Source: Beta vulgaris subsp. vulgaris (Eukaryota; Streptophyta; Magnoliopsida; Caryophyllales; Amaranthaceae). From it: a stretch of 64,000 bases of DNA. A program made the position numbers and the translations under genes. The notes under the pieces were generated by a model. It saw only the letters and a program-made list of their open reading frames with translations. It was not told the DNA's origin and made no database searches. Positions 44,857 to 55,500 of the stretch are shown one piece after another. The first letter of the stretch is position 1. The number at the start of each line of letters is the position of its first letter. The stretch covers positions 35,377,385 to 35,441,384 of the forward strand of contig NC_079209.1 of the NCBI RefSeq assembly GCF_026745355.1. Reading direction: 5' to 3'.

Positions 44857-45174
44857 TCAATGTCCTAACTGCATAATAGAAGCAATTTGAATTTCTAGCT
44901 CTAGTATATCTTTGAATCTTCTTAGGTTGAGACTCATCCTCTTCTCATAATCACTATCAGCCCTCAAAACATCATGATAGGTGTCTTTTTGAGTCTGCCC
45001 TCTATCATGATCAAACTTTTGAATGACCTCATCGTCGCTATCAGGGATTGCTACTTTTAACACACGGCGTATGACGACCTCTATAGTAGTGTAGCTCTCG
45101 TTATATGACTCTCTATAATACTTATCATCACTCAACACAATAGGGTTGTAGTAGCTTCCTGATAAGGGTGAATT
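44857..45174 (-). pseudogene. Tekay C copy of the extra ORF upstream of gag
   Basis: Minus-strand reading from about 45174: the codon aligned to A's ATG is AAT, followed by SPLSGSYYNPIVLSDDK and then, after an insertion-rich middle, SDDEVIQKFDHDRGQT and QKDTYHDVLRADSDYE. The frame shifts by one near 44940, where the other frame recovers EEDESQPKK, matching A's acidic EDEEPQPTKR block. It lies on the same side of gag as in element A. Start codon lost and frame shifted, so this copy is dead, but the shared pattern supports a real ancestral protein. Confidence 0.62.
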
Positions 45175-45183
45175 ATTATATAT

Positions 45184-46603
45184 TGTAACCTTCTTATTCC
45201 TTTTTACTAGCTCTCTATTAGCATTATAAACTATAAGTTGTGGATTTTAATTATTTTCATATGTTATTTAGAAATTATGTTTATATGATTATTTATTAGT
45301 TTGACTTATGTCATATTATACTATTAATAATATCTAATGTTGACAAGTATATTATAATTTTGGAGTCAAAGAACTAGAATTTCTCTTGAGTAAATAATGG
45401 GTTGAACCCATGTTAATAAATTTTAGCCAAACGAATGATTTCTTGATGTTATATGTGCAAGGAGTGAAAAATAGTGCCAAGCCCAATGTTGCGACAAAAA
45501 TACACGCATGAATTGATGTAGTATTACTAGGCTGGGGATTCACGCTACGGGGAGGAAAAAAGGGTAGTGAGCTTGGATTAAAAGGAATGTAGGAGACGAA
45601 AGTAGGAGGCAGCATCAGTCCACGGGAGACATCAAAGGAGTGGGATTTGATTAAAAACCCACATAGAACAGCATCAATAAAAGGGGGAACGCAATAGACA
45701 AAAGGGGGGACGAAGTATACGGCAGTTCGACGAACGTAGAGCACGAAGTAGATGACGAAGAACGAAGCTTGCGATCTGATTTTCGACCATGGTTTCTTAT
45801 AATTGGGTGATGTTCTCTTCAATTATGAGTAGTTAATTTATTTTTCTAGGACTTAGATGAAACCCTATTAGTATAAATTGATAGTTTAATGGTGTTTGAG
45901 AATTGATTTTTGGTTTATGACTACATAACTATTGAGATTATTATTGGGTTGATTATTGTTTGCCACATAGGTTGATGATTGTTCTTGTAGAATTGATTAT
46001 TGGTTTTATTGTTATCAAATTGACATACTTTGTTCTTGCAGTTTAAAGTGTGATGTTATGCAATGGTATATGATGATTTGTGGTTAAACAGTTGAATAAT
46101 TTATGCTTTGGTTAGATAATTTATGTCACCTAATTAATCACAATACCATTTTTATGAGTATTCCAGCTTGTAGTTTAGGGTACTTGATAAACCTATTCAT
46201 TCTCATTTCGATTTATCTGTTAGTCATATTAGTAGTGGTAGATTCGACTGTCCTAAATTTTTTATTATTGTCTGTTTTCCGGTTCACTTTTTATTGCCAA
46301 GTTTATATAGTTTATTATTTATTTCAGATTAGTTTAATTAATTTACAAACAAATCATTATATCACCATTTAGGATAAAATTAGTAGACATTAGATTTAAT
46401 ATTACTTAATTGTTTCCAGTGAATACGATACCCTATTATTTATCACTTACTACTAAGTCTTGTACACTTGCAAGAATAGGATTTTATAACTTGTTTAAAA
46501 TCGCTATCACTTCCTACTCGGGTAGCGTCTCTATCAGTCATATCTAGGGGTCCATTAACTGATGAACACGACATCTAGGAATAAATAATACCCTCAGTTC
46601 GCG
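45184..46603. mobile_element. Unclassified insertion in the leader of Tekay C
   Basis: Compared with the leader of element A, about 1.4 kb of extra sequence lies between TTGTTGGGAATA (minus sense, near 46610) and the extra ORF. A TATAT pentamer occurs at both proposed edges (45179-45183 and 46604-46608), but in AT-rich DNA that is weak support. A minus-strand ORF of 156 codons (45352-45822) has no recognisable domain and hydrophobic patches. The right end contains GTGAATACGATACCCTATT, of a kind often seen in plant repeat leaders. Boundaries and type uncertain. Confidence 0.4.
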
Positions 46604-47043
46604 TATATTCCCAACAAGAAACAATAAGCAAGAATAAACAAATAATTTAAAGCTAGGGAAAACATTAAACAATTAAGCATAAATAAAGGCATATAATATT
46701 TCTATCCTATATGTCATTCCTATACTATGCATCTCCCACAAAATTAATAAAGTAAAATAAAACATAAACTAAGAGTACCAAAAATAAACAAATAAAATCA
46801 AATAATAATTTTCGAAAAAAATAGAAAATCGAGAATAATAAAAAAGAACCGGTTTTAAAAAATGTGAACCTAAAAAAATTTTGAATCCTTCTTGAAAAGG
46901 AAATATGTTTCTAAAAATGATTTAAGCACAACGAATAAGTATGAGCTCGTTTTTTATGAAATTCATTTTAAGTAACTAGGCGCCTTAAAATTTATAGATT
47001 GGCACGAAAGGCCAATGAAAACCTAAGCTCCAAGATACTACTT
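46604..47043 (-). other. 5' leader and primer-binding site of Tekay C
   Basis: Minus-sense sequence directly after the 5' LTR: AAGTAGTATCTTGGAGCTTAGG contains a degenerate iMet-type PBS at about 47025-47038. The rest is AT-rich, similar in layout to 29094-29640 in element A. Confidence 0.65.
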
Positions 47044-49500
47044 TGTAACACCCCGACAATTCTCTATCTCTCAAAATACCTTTTTTATTAAAACTTAGAG
47101 AATTATCAAAGCATTATCGCCCGTGTGATAACGTGTCGACTTATTCAAGAATTTGCAGCGGAAATAATAAATAACTTTGAAACATAATTAACGTAGTTAA
47201 CCTTAAAGTCAACTCCAGACCAAACCAAAAATCAGACCAACTTAAAAGTCAAATACTCAAACCATAATAAAAATCAACTATAAACGTATTAAGCTAAAAA
47301 CAAACTCTCCAAGAATCCCGAACCCATAATGCATCATATTCAAACTTGGAATAGTTGGTGCTTTACTGATCCTGAGAGACTGCTCACCAAATGGGTCATC
47401 ACAGGATCAATAAGACACATCCATGATCGATAGCCACATAAGAGCACGTAATCAGCAAAGTTGAGTATTATAAAATAAACAAATATAAATCCTAACATGA
47501 TACTAGTAAGCATTAAAGTAAAGATAAATAATAATATAATAACATGACAGATTAATTATACTGAACTTGACTCCACAACCAAAGTTCATTAAAATTTAGA
47601 TTGAATTTAGAAGGCGAAGTACGAGCGCAACTCCGTACTCCCATGACCAACAATATCGAGGTATTAATTAAATAAAAAAGGACACTATGATCAATCCAGT
47701 CCGAAGAAAAGTCATGGGCTACCACCATGTACTCCAACTCATACTAGTCCAACACTTCAGGCACAAGTCTAAAGCTTATTGCTATAGTCTTTCCACTTTA
47801 AGTGATTAATAAATTAGTCATTAGTTATGACTCACAAGTAAGACGACCAATATCATCATCAAGGATACATGAACTTCCATTTTTATCTTAGGATTATTAG
47901 ATAAGGTGATCAACAACTCAACAATTCAAGAATATACCCATTATTAGTTTAATAAGCAACCATAATTTATTTGTTGATCTAAGTCAACAATCAACCAACG
48001 TTTCATAAGTGAATAATCAACTTACCAAATAAGTCACAAGGCCCTCATAAAGTAAATAAAATAATCCAAAGGGAATAACATGATCCAATTCATGATTCAA
48101 TAACACCATAATTATTAGTCCCTCGTGTGAATTAATAAAATAAAGTTTCTAATCCCATATGCTTGCATCAATCATACATACAAACATAATACAACAAAGC
48201 ATAGGCAACATGCTTCACATAACGGCATAAAACATGTAATCCCACTTGAATATAAATTTTACATATGAACTATAAATAGTTTCGTATACATGATATTACA
48301 TATATCCTAATCTTAGCACATGATACCAGTCTACTAACACGTAGGTATGTACGTACCTTGTGTAGACAATATGAGAGACCACTTTTCAACCTTAGAAATC
48401 GCTTAAAGAGAATTATCCACCTACCAAATATCAATACAACCACTAATCAATACTCAAATAAAATTTCAGCAACTTTAAACTATTTAAAACCCTCTTTAAA
48501 AGGTTTAAAATCCTTTTTAATCAATAAAACTGCAACTATTAATGTCTCCTAGTATAATACTACCATACTAGTCATTAAAAACCCTCAAAAATCCAAACTT
48601 TGACATTTAAAACTTCATCATAAGCATACTAATAAAAATTCCAAAAATTTATAATATGTTTAAAACACTCTAAAACATACTTAAACATAATCATAAATGT
48701 TAGAGTACTCAATTTTCTTAAACTATAATATTGTACTACAATTTTCAACTCATAAAACCCTAATAATCCATGTTTTGACGCTTAAAACCCTTACTTAACC
48801 TAAATTAATAAATCTAAAATTTAATTACTTTACTATACAAATTGTATAATCTAAAATTGATATTTAAATCATCAAAACTACAAACTTTAATCATGAAATA
48901 TTAAATCCATCCTTAAAACATAAACTTAACGTTAGATAAAATAGAGGAGAAAGAAATAAACCAAAGAGAGAGGGAGAGAGAATTGCCGCAGAGGAGGAGG
49001 GAGGAAAGTCGAACCTGGCTAATACCGATGGCGGTTCACTGCTGCCAGTGGTGGTCCGGTGGCTGGTTGTGCTGGCCAAAAGAAGAGAAGACCACAGAGG
49101 GGAGGGAGAGCCGAGTGAGGAGAGAGATAAAAGAAGAGAGGAGAGAAAATTAGGGTGAGTGATTTTTAGTGTGCGGGGTTTTGGGGTTTACTTCATGTTA
49201 TATAGGTAACTCCTTATGGGATTAGAAAATTGTGTATGTACTTTTAAAATCAATGATTGGGTGATTAAGTTGAGTTGGGATCCTCTAACCCATTTTAAAA
49301 TCTTTTATACTACAACTCAAAAATATTTAAACTATTAAATTACTTTCAAACTATTACTAAATAAAATAATTTATTTTAAAAAAATATTAAATAACCCCTT
49401 TGACTTTCAAATAGTCAACACTTTAAGAAATTAATTATTTAAATACCAATATATATATAAATATATATTTATAAAATTTATAAAATTATGGGAAATTACA
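47044..49500 (-). repeat. 5' LTR of Tekay element C
   Basis: 2,457 bp, minus sense from TGTAATTTCCC (49500) to GGGGTGTTACA (47044). Shares the GCTCACCAAATGGGTCATC, TTTGCAGCGG and CTTATTCA blocks with the A LTRs. The region at about 48900-49150 corresponds to the CT-rich leader after the TATA box. ORFs at 47552-47737, 48358-48552 and 48891-49079 lie within it and are not genes. No 3' LTR partner exists because that end of C is lost. Confidence 0.88.
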
Positions 49501-50005
49501 CACTTAGACCAATATCTGGTGGTATTTATATATGATATTTTGGTTTACTCCAAGAATAAAGAAGAGCATGAGAAATACCTTTGAATAAATTTATCAACCC
49601 TCCAACAGAAGCAATCATATGCCAAGTTTTCGAAGTGTGATGAGTTTTGGTTAGAAAAAGTGGCAGTTATGGGTCACGTCATTTCTAAGGAGGGTGTTGT
49701 CGTAGATCCAGCAAAGATTGAAGCCGTCAATGAAGGGCCTACTCCAAAGAATATAACTGATATAATATGTTTCCTAGACCTAAAAGGACACTCCAGACGT
49801 TTTGTTAAGGATTTCTCCAAAGTAGTCCGACCCATGACCAACCTTTTGAAGAAAGAGTCCAAGTTTGTTTGAAGCCCAGAATTAGAGAAAGCATTCACCA
49901 TCCTAAAATAAAGACTAACCACAGCCCCTCTATTATCCTTACCTGATGGGAATGATACTTATTATGAAGTATATAGTGATGCATCTAAGCATGGTATAAG
50001 GTATG
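49501..50005 (+). pseudogene. Ty3/gypsy RT-RNase H scrap into which Tekay C inserted
   Basis: Plus-strand reading LDQYLVVFIYDILVYSKNKE (RT catalytic FIDD changed to FIYD), a stop, then AKFSKCDEFWLEKVAVMGHV, GVVVDPAKIEAVNEGPTPKN, FVKDFSKVVRPMTNLLKKES and after another stop VYSDASKHGI of RNase H. It starts exactly at the Tekay C LTR border and ends near 50005 where similarity stops. A different family from the Tekay copies. Confidence 0.8.
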
Positions 50006-50539
50006 TTCCAATATTATCCGTCCCAACACCGTATACTTTGACTTTCAGTTTTACACACCTTGGTCAAAGTGGGAGCTTTTGTAGACATATGATTGTGTCT
50101 CCCCATATGAGTACCCAATGATGATGCATACCATCGTCTTAATCAGTCCAACCCAAAAGAGGGCAATCCAAAGAGCTAAAGTCCAATTTTTTTTAAAGAA
50201 TTCAAAGTCTATTGATTTATACCACGCCAAGTTCTAAAAACCAAATTAATTATTCATGATAATTAATAATTTTTTAAAAATCCCATTTTCGGATAGTCCA
50301 ATTTGTTATTCTTGATAATTACTTGTATTTTAAAATATTAATTATTCTTGATGATAATAATATTTCCTAAATTCAAACATAACTGATTTCGGATTTCAAA
50401 AGATGATATTTGATTAAAGATAAAAGAAATCTTTAAATTTCTCAAAAGCGCTCTGATCTGTGTTTTAAAATTCTAAAAAAAAAAAATTCCCAACAAAAGT
50501 TGTCAGTTTCATTTTACCCTCCCAAGAGTGGAATCTGCA
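50006..50539. other. Unassigned AT-rich sequence
   Basis: No coding, RNA gene or clear repeat border seen. An A-run lies at 50475-50486. Confidence 0.4.
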
Positions 50540-51773
50540 AAAATTAATCATTTTGACCAGGCCACCTTATTCGTAAGGTCCAGGGCATCCCTCTCCCATC
50601 TTCGCTCATGATCGACAAACATATTTGGGGTTGTACCCCTTCCGATGATTTCTCATTGAAATTAACCACTTGGTTTGCTCATAACTTGGGCCCTGAGGAG
50701 GAAAAATGGACGTTTAGATGGATTTGGAGAGTTGCGATCTCCCGGAAAAAAACAAAAAATTATGTGGCCATATTTGTCACAACAGCATCGGAGTTAGAGA
50801 TATTCTCCACTAAAGAAATTTTTTTCCAACTTCTTCTTGCCCTATTTGTCATATTCATGCTGAAATTATTGACCATCTTTTCCACCAGTGTACAATTGTT
50901 AGAAAAGTCTGGGAACTTCACGAAACTTGCTCGTGGCTTAATTTCCACCATACGGAAATATTGCTTCTTGATACGTTCCAATCGATCAAAATGCGAAAAT
51001 CTCTTTGATCAAATTTGTTTTCTTAATCTGGATCATTTGGAAAGAAATGAATGATATTATTTTTAATAGGTCTTCATTCAATAATCATATAATTCTTCAT
51101 AAAGCTAAATTTCTTTTCCAAGAATGGATTTTACGTACTACGCTTGATTCTTGTCAACTCGCAGGACTACTTTCATTTCTCACACTCAAATCCCTACATC
51201 ACCTCGCCATCATATCGTCATTCCCGTGGCTTGGTTCACCACCTGCATCCTTTTTCAAGCTCAATTTCGACGGGTCGGTGACCCACAACTCTGCAGCTGC
51301 TGAAATAATTATTCATAACGACCAAAGGGATCTTGTAACTACAGAAGCTTATAACTTAGGAGTTGCCACAACTTTTGTTGCCGAGACCACGACTATTCAA
51401 AAAGGTCTTCTTTTAGCTTTACAACGGGATATTCAATATATTTATGTCGAAAGTGATAATCTTTTGGTGATCAATGTGGTCAACAATATTTGGAAAGCTC
51501 CTTGGCAAATTCAACTTATTATAGAAGATATTCAAGGCTTTTCTTGGTCGCTTTGTTGCTTATCGCATTCAACACATATATCGGGAAGCAAACAAGGTTG
51601 CTGATTGGACAGCTAACGTCGGTCACTTAATTCAATCTTCATTCTTAATTGAGCATTGTAGTTCTTCTGCGCTGTATAAAATCCTTGTAATGACATTGTA
51701 GGTGTTCCCCTCGCGAGGAAGGTCTCATAAAATTAATTTTTTTCTTACCTTAATAAAAAATATACATACATAT

Positions 51774-51780
<7 letters not shown>
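50540..51780 (+). pseudogene. 5'-truncated LINE: C-terminal zinc-binding and RNase H-like regions
   Basis: Plus-strand coding scraps of the distal part of a plant L1 ORF2. LIRKVQGIPLPSSLMIDKHI then GCTPSDDFSLKL and WTFRWIWRV lead into a zf-RVT-type region (CPICHIHAEIIDHLFHQC in a shifted frame near 50840-50900), then FLIWIIWKEMNDIIFNR. Finally there is an RVT_3/RNase H-like domain FKLNFDGSVTHNSAA...ESDNLLVINVVNN (about 51255-51480), ending near 51700. A 3' tail with TAATAAAAAATA at 51749-51760 precedes the microsatellite. Frameshifts at about 50760, 51000 and 51590. The RT itself is absent. Confidence 0.85.
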
Positions 51781-51814
<34 letters not shown>

Positions 51815-51815
51815 A
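51761..51815. repeat. ATACAT microsatellite at the LINE tail
   Basis: TACATA/ATACAT repeated about nine times directly after the LINE A-rich tail, a common place for such arrays to arise. Confidence 0.9.
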
Positions 51816-51935
51816 CAGCACAGGATAGTCTAATGGTGTTGACATCACCTCCGATCCCAGAATCTTAGAGATTCCAAGACCGAGTCTCACTCCTTACAAG
51901 GAGGGTTCCCCAATCCCCCCTCCTTACAAGAGACT
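51816..51935 (+). mobile_element. SINE-like tRNA-derived tract
   Basis: TAGTCTAATGG at about 51826 fits an RNA polymerase III A box, and GACCGAGTC near 51880 fits a B box with one mismatch. The flanking GACATCACCTCC and GTCTCACTCC phrases are those of plant Au-type SINEs. No target duplication could be defined. Confidence 0.5.
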
Positions 51936-51948
51936 TCATATTAACTTA

Positions 51949-52193
51949 GAGTGCTCCCAATGGTTATCCTCCTTGTGGGTTATGAAGAGAGAGAGTATAA
52001 AAGTAATATTAACTTATTAGGAGAGAGAAAAAAATTGACCAAGAAAATGATGTCCAGCTCTTCATGATGGACCAAGAAAAAGATGAGCAAAGAAATAAAT
52101 TGAGGAGAGAGAAAAAATGGTGGGATAGGTGAAAGAATGAGAAAGTAATAAAATAATTAATGACCACAAATAAGGCAACCATTGATGGTGCTC
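51949..52193. mobile_element. Tourist-like MITE (PIF/Harbinger)
   Basis: 245-bp element with ends GAGTGCTCCCAATGGTT and, read inward from the right, GAGCACCATCAATGGTT, flanked by TTA on both sides (51946-51948, 52194-52196), the 3-bp PIF/Harbinger duplication. A purine-rich interior; the ORF at 52009-52302 overlapping it is spurious. Confidence 0.82.
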
Positions 52194-52199
52194 TTAAAA

Positions 52200-52565
52200 G
52201 AAAAAATATATATATACATATATTTAATTTTTCTAAAATATTCCGGGTTTGTGTTATATAATCAGTTTTGGCCTTTTGGGTTGATATAAACGGTCCATCC
52301 AAGATTATAAAGCTAATTCAAGTACAGTAAAATCAAGAAATTCAGATAAATTTAAATCAGTCAAATTCATTTGAATAGAAACACCCACAATCTATGCTTG
52401 TCCAACTTCTACTATAACAATTTGCTGAAGGTGAAGAAAACACATCAGAAAGACTTCTCTTAGTTCCGGCAATCAGATAGAAAAACGCTTTCATTTGGGT
52501 AAAACCTCAAAATTGTTCTAATTGAATTTTGACTTCTGAGATTCTTAGTTCAAATTCATCCGAAA
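52200..52565 (+). promoter_or_regulatory. Upstream region and 5' UTR of the JAZ gene
   Basis: About 370 bp between the Tourist-like MITE and the ATG at 52566. AT-rich with no G-box hexamer. The ATG context is CGAAAATGGA. If transcription starts within this stretch, the core promoter lies next to or inside the MITE. Confidence 0.45.
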
Positions 52566-55500
52566 ATGGAAAGAGATTTTATGGGTTTGCTTCCTAAATC
52601 TTCATCATCAACTGTGAAGCAAGAGCCCGATGATGGAGATGAACTCATTAATTCAGGTATTATATTTCTATATCTCACTTTATTCACAAGGTCAATTTTT
52701 TTTTTTTTTATTTTTTTTATTCTGGCGTAGATGAGCGACTAAGGCAGTATGTTGATGAGATTTTATCTAAGTCTTGGCATCCACAACAAGTTCATCTACT
52801 TTCATATTGTTGATTGGCTTTTGAGCTATGTTTTATGTGAGCAATACTACCAAGTATTGTTTATCAATTATCATGATAAGCGTTAATGTTTTTTCTTTTA
52901 CATATTTTGGGTACGTTTTCTTTGTTCATTACATATTTTAGCTGGAAAATATTGCCGATTTCCAAGGCTGATAGTTAGAAATGATTCCATATGTCTTAAG
53001 CAAATTGGGAAATGTGAAAAAAAATTATAATCTGCATTTTTTTTTGAAGTTCTATTGAAACTACGTAATTTAATTTTTTTTAAAGTGGAAAATGTGTAAA
53101 TTGAATTTGATGATGATAAGTTCGATTGTGTGAATAATTTATGTGGTTTATCTCAACATATAAGTTGGCTTTGGGCTTCACTTAGAAAAGAAAAAGAATG
53201 TCGGGTTGGGGTTGGGGTTGGGGTTGGGGTTGGGTTAGGATACCTTTCAAAAAAAAAGTTGGCTTAGGATAGCAGCAAGTAAAAAGTTGGTCCCCTCGGA
53301 AAAAAGAAGTTGCTTTATTCAAAGAAAATATATAAAGGTATCGATCTATACTATTACTCCCTCTGTTTTTTTTCATCATTCCTACTTTTCTGTGCGCGTC
53401 TTCCAATGCACGTTTTAAAACTTAAATATCTTTCATTATATATTAGTAAAAATTATAACGATTGAATATTAATAAAGTACTAATTGAGACGAATCAACAA
53501 GACCCCACATGACTATGTTTTTTCTTATAAATTGAGAACATTTGAGAAGATTCTCTCTATGCATGAATAGTGTCAAGATTCCAAGTGAGAAAGATAAAAA
53601 AACAGAGGGAGTAATCCATAATCCATGAGTGTTTCGGCCAACATAAGTAGTACCCATAAATGGTTTATTAGTAATTTTGATGTGTTAGCATTTTAGCCCT
53701 TGAAGTTTCTTTTAGTAGTTTTGAAATGGTTAATTAGCAAGATTGGTATTAAAAAACACCCCTCTTCTTTTGGAATAATTGTCAATAATAAGTCACTTTT
53801 GTCCCGTCCATTAAAAATAAGTCATCTTTTGATTATTTCCTGAATAAGTATACCTTTAGTACCTAAACAAGTTAAATTATGAATAATATAACTTTTTTCT
53901 TTTTTTTTTTGTAATTTTTAATTTCTTTTCTCTCTCATCCCTTTGAAGAGAGTTACACATATCATATTTAAGTGGTTAATAAGTTAACAACAGGTAAAAG
54001 ACCTTATTAAAAATGGATCGATATTAAAGGTTGACTTATTCAAGGATAATAAAAAAGATTGGCTTATTTTTAACATATGGCTTAAAGGCTAACTTATTTC
54101 GCTCCTTTTTTCATACATCAAAAGTAATAGTGACATTTAGGCATCAACGTAATCCTGACATGGGCTGTTTATTTTATTTTATAAGTATTAAAGTATAAAC
54201 CATTTGTTATCAAACAATAAAGAGGGAGGATATTTAAATAAATTCCATTTGCATGGGTTCATCTTAATACATCTCTCTTGTTTGCTAACAATCCAGTTGC
54301 TGTTTAGCTACATTTTTAAAAGAAAAATTGTACTCTCATTCACTGTTTATTACAATTTACAGAAGAAAATTTCATCTTAAAAACAATTGGGACCACTTTC
54401 TCTATGTCAAATTTTTAATGCAAATTTGATGTTTTGAAGTATGCTTGGCTTAGATAATATTACTGTTAAGTCTTGATGTTTGGTGGTGACTCAAGTTAGT
54501 GGAGTTATGCTTACATGCACATGGGGTTTGAATTTTAATTTAATAAAAAAAATTATGAATACTTTTGAAAATATGGTTTATATCAAAGAAAAGGAACAAT
54601 TTAATCCGTTTAAGTCTGGTCAGATGCAAGCAATGTATTAGTTATTGTGCCCCTAAATTAGTCTAAAGAACAGAGGGTGTATCCTGAGATGTTTTGATTA
54701 TTGACTGCTCAAAATGATTAAAACACATCGACCTGTGGACTAATGATTATTAACTGCTAAAAATGAGTAAAACCTATCATCCTGTGGGCTAATTTTAAAG
54801 ACGACCTCTAGGCTTCCAAGCCCGTGCATCACGTTTTTACGGGGAAAAAAGAGATGACATCGTGTTTTTACAGCTCATCTGTCACCAATTCAACTCTGTG
54901 ACATGGTACGCACAGGAAACTTCGCGATTATATAATTGTCTCGTAACATATTCTTTATATGGTCGTGGTGATTACTGTACTATTTAATGGCTACAACAAT
55001 GTTTTGTTAAAATGACAGTACAGGGAATTGAGTGCATCGAAGGTTTAACTGTCAGATGCATGGTTGTACAATGTACTATTAAATTCATTGATGTGGGTTC
55101 TGTACTTTTATAATGTTGGTGGAGTTGTATAATTCCCTGTTGCTATAATCGTTAATATGTGTACCGCAACATTATGACTCTTTTAAATTCATTACGTGAT
55201 TACGTCCTCCCCATTTTTTTAATTTGTTGGCGAATCTGTTGCTGTTTTTAAAATTGTATATGCCATCTTTGTTTAAGCTCATAATTCGAGGCGTTGAAGT
55301 TGATTGAAAATAAAACTATTGAACTTCACAACTTATTGGCACTTTAGATATCAAATAGGACAATAAAGTTTGAGATTGAGAAGGAATTGATCCTGTGTCT
55401 TTGACAACTAACCTTCTTTAGCAGTGGCAATGAGAGGATCTAGCTTGCACTGGTCCTTTCCAAAGAATAGTTCTACAGCTTCCCAAATTCTTTCTTCCAA

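Noticed and set aside
45352..45822. 156-codon minus-strand ORF in the Tekay C leader insertion
   Set aside because: No domain, no homologous reading elsewhere in the window, composition like its non-coding surroundings.
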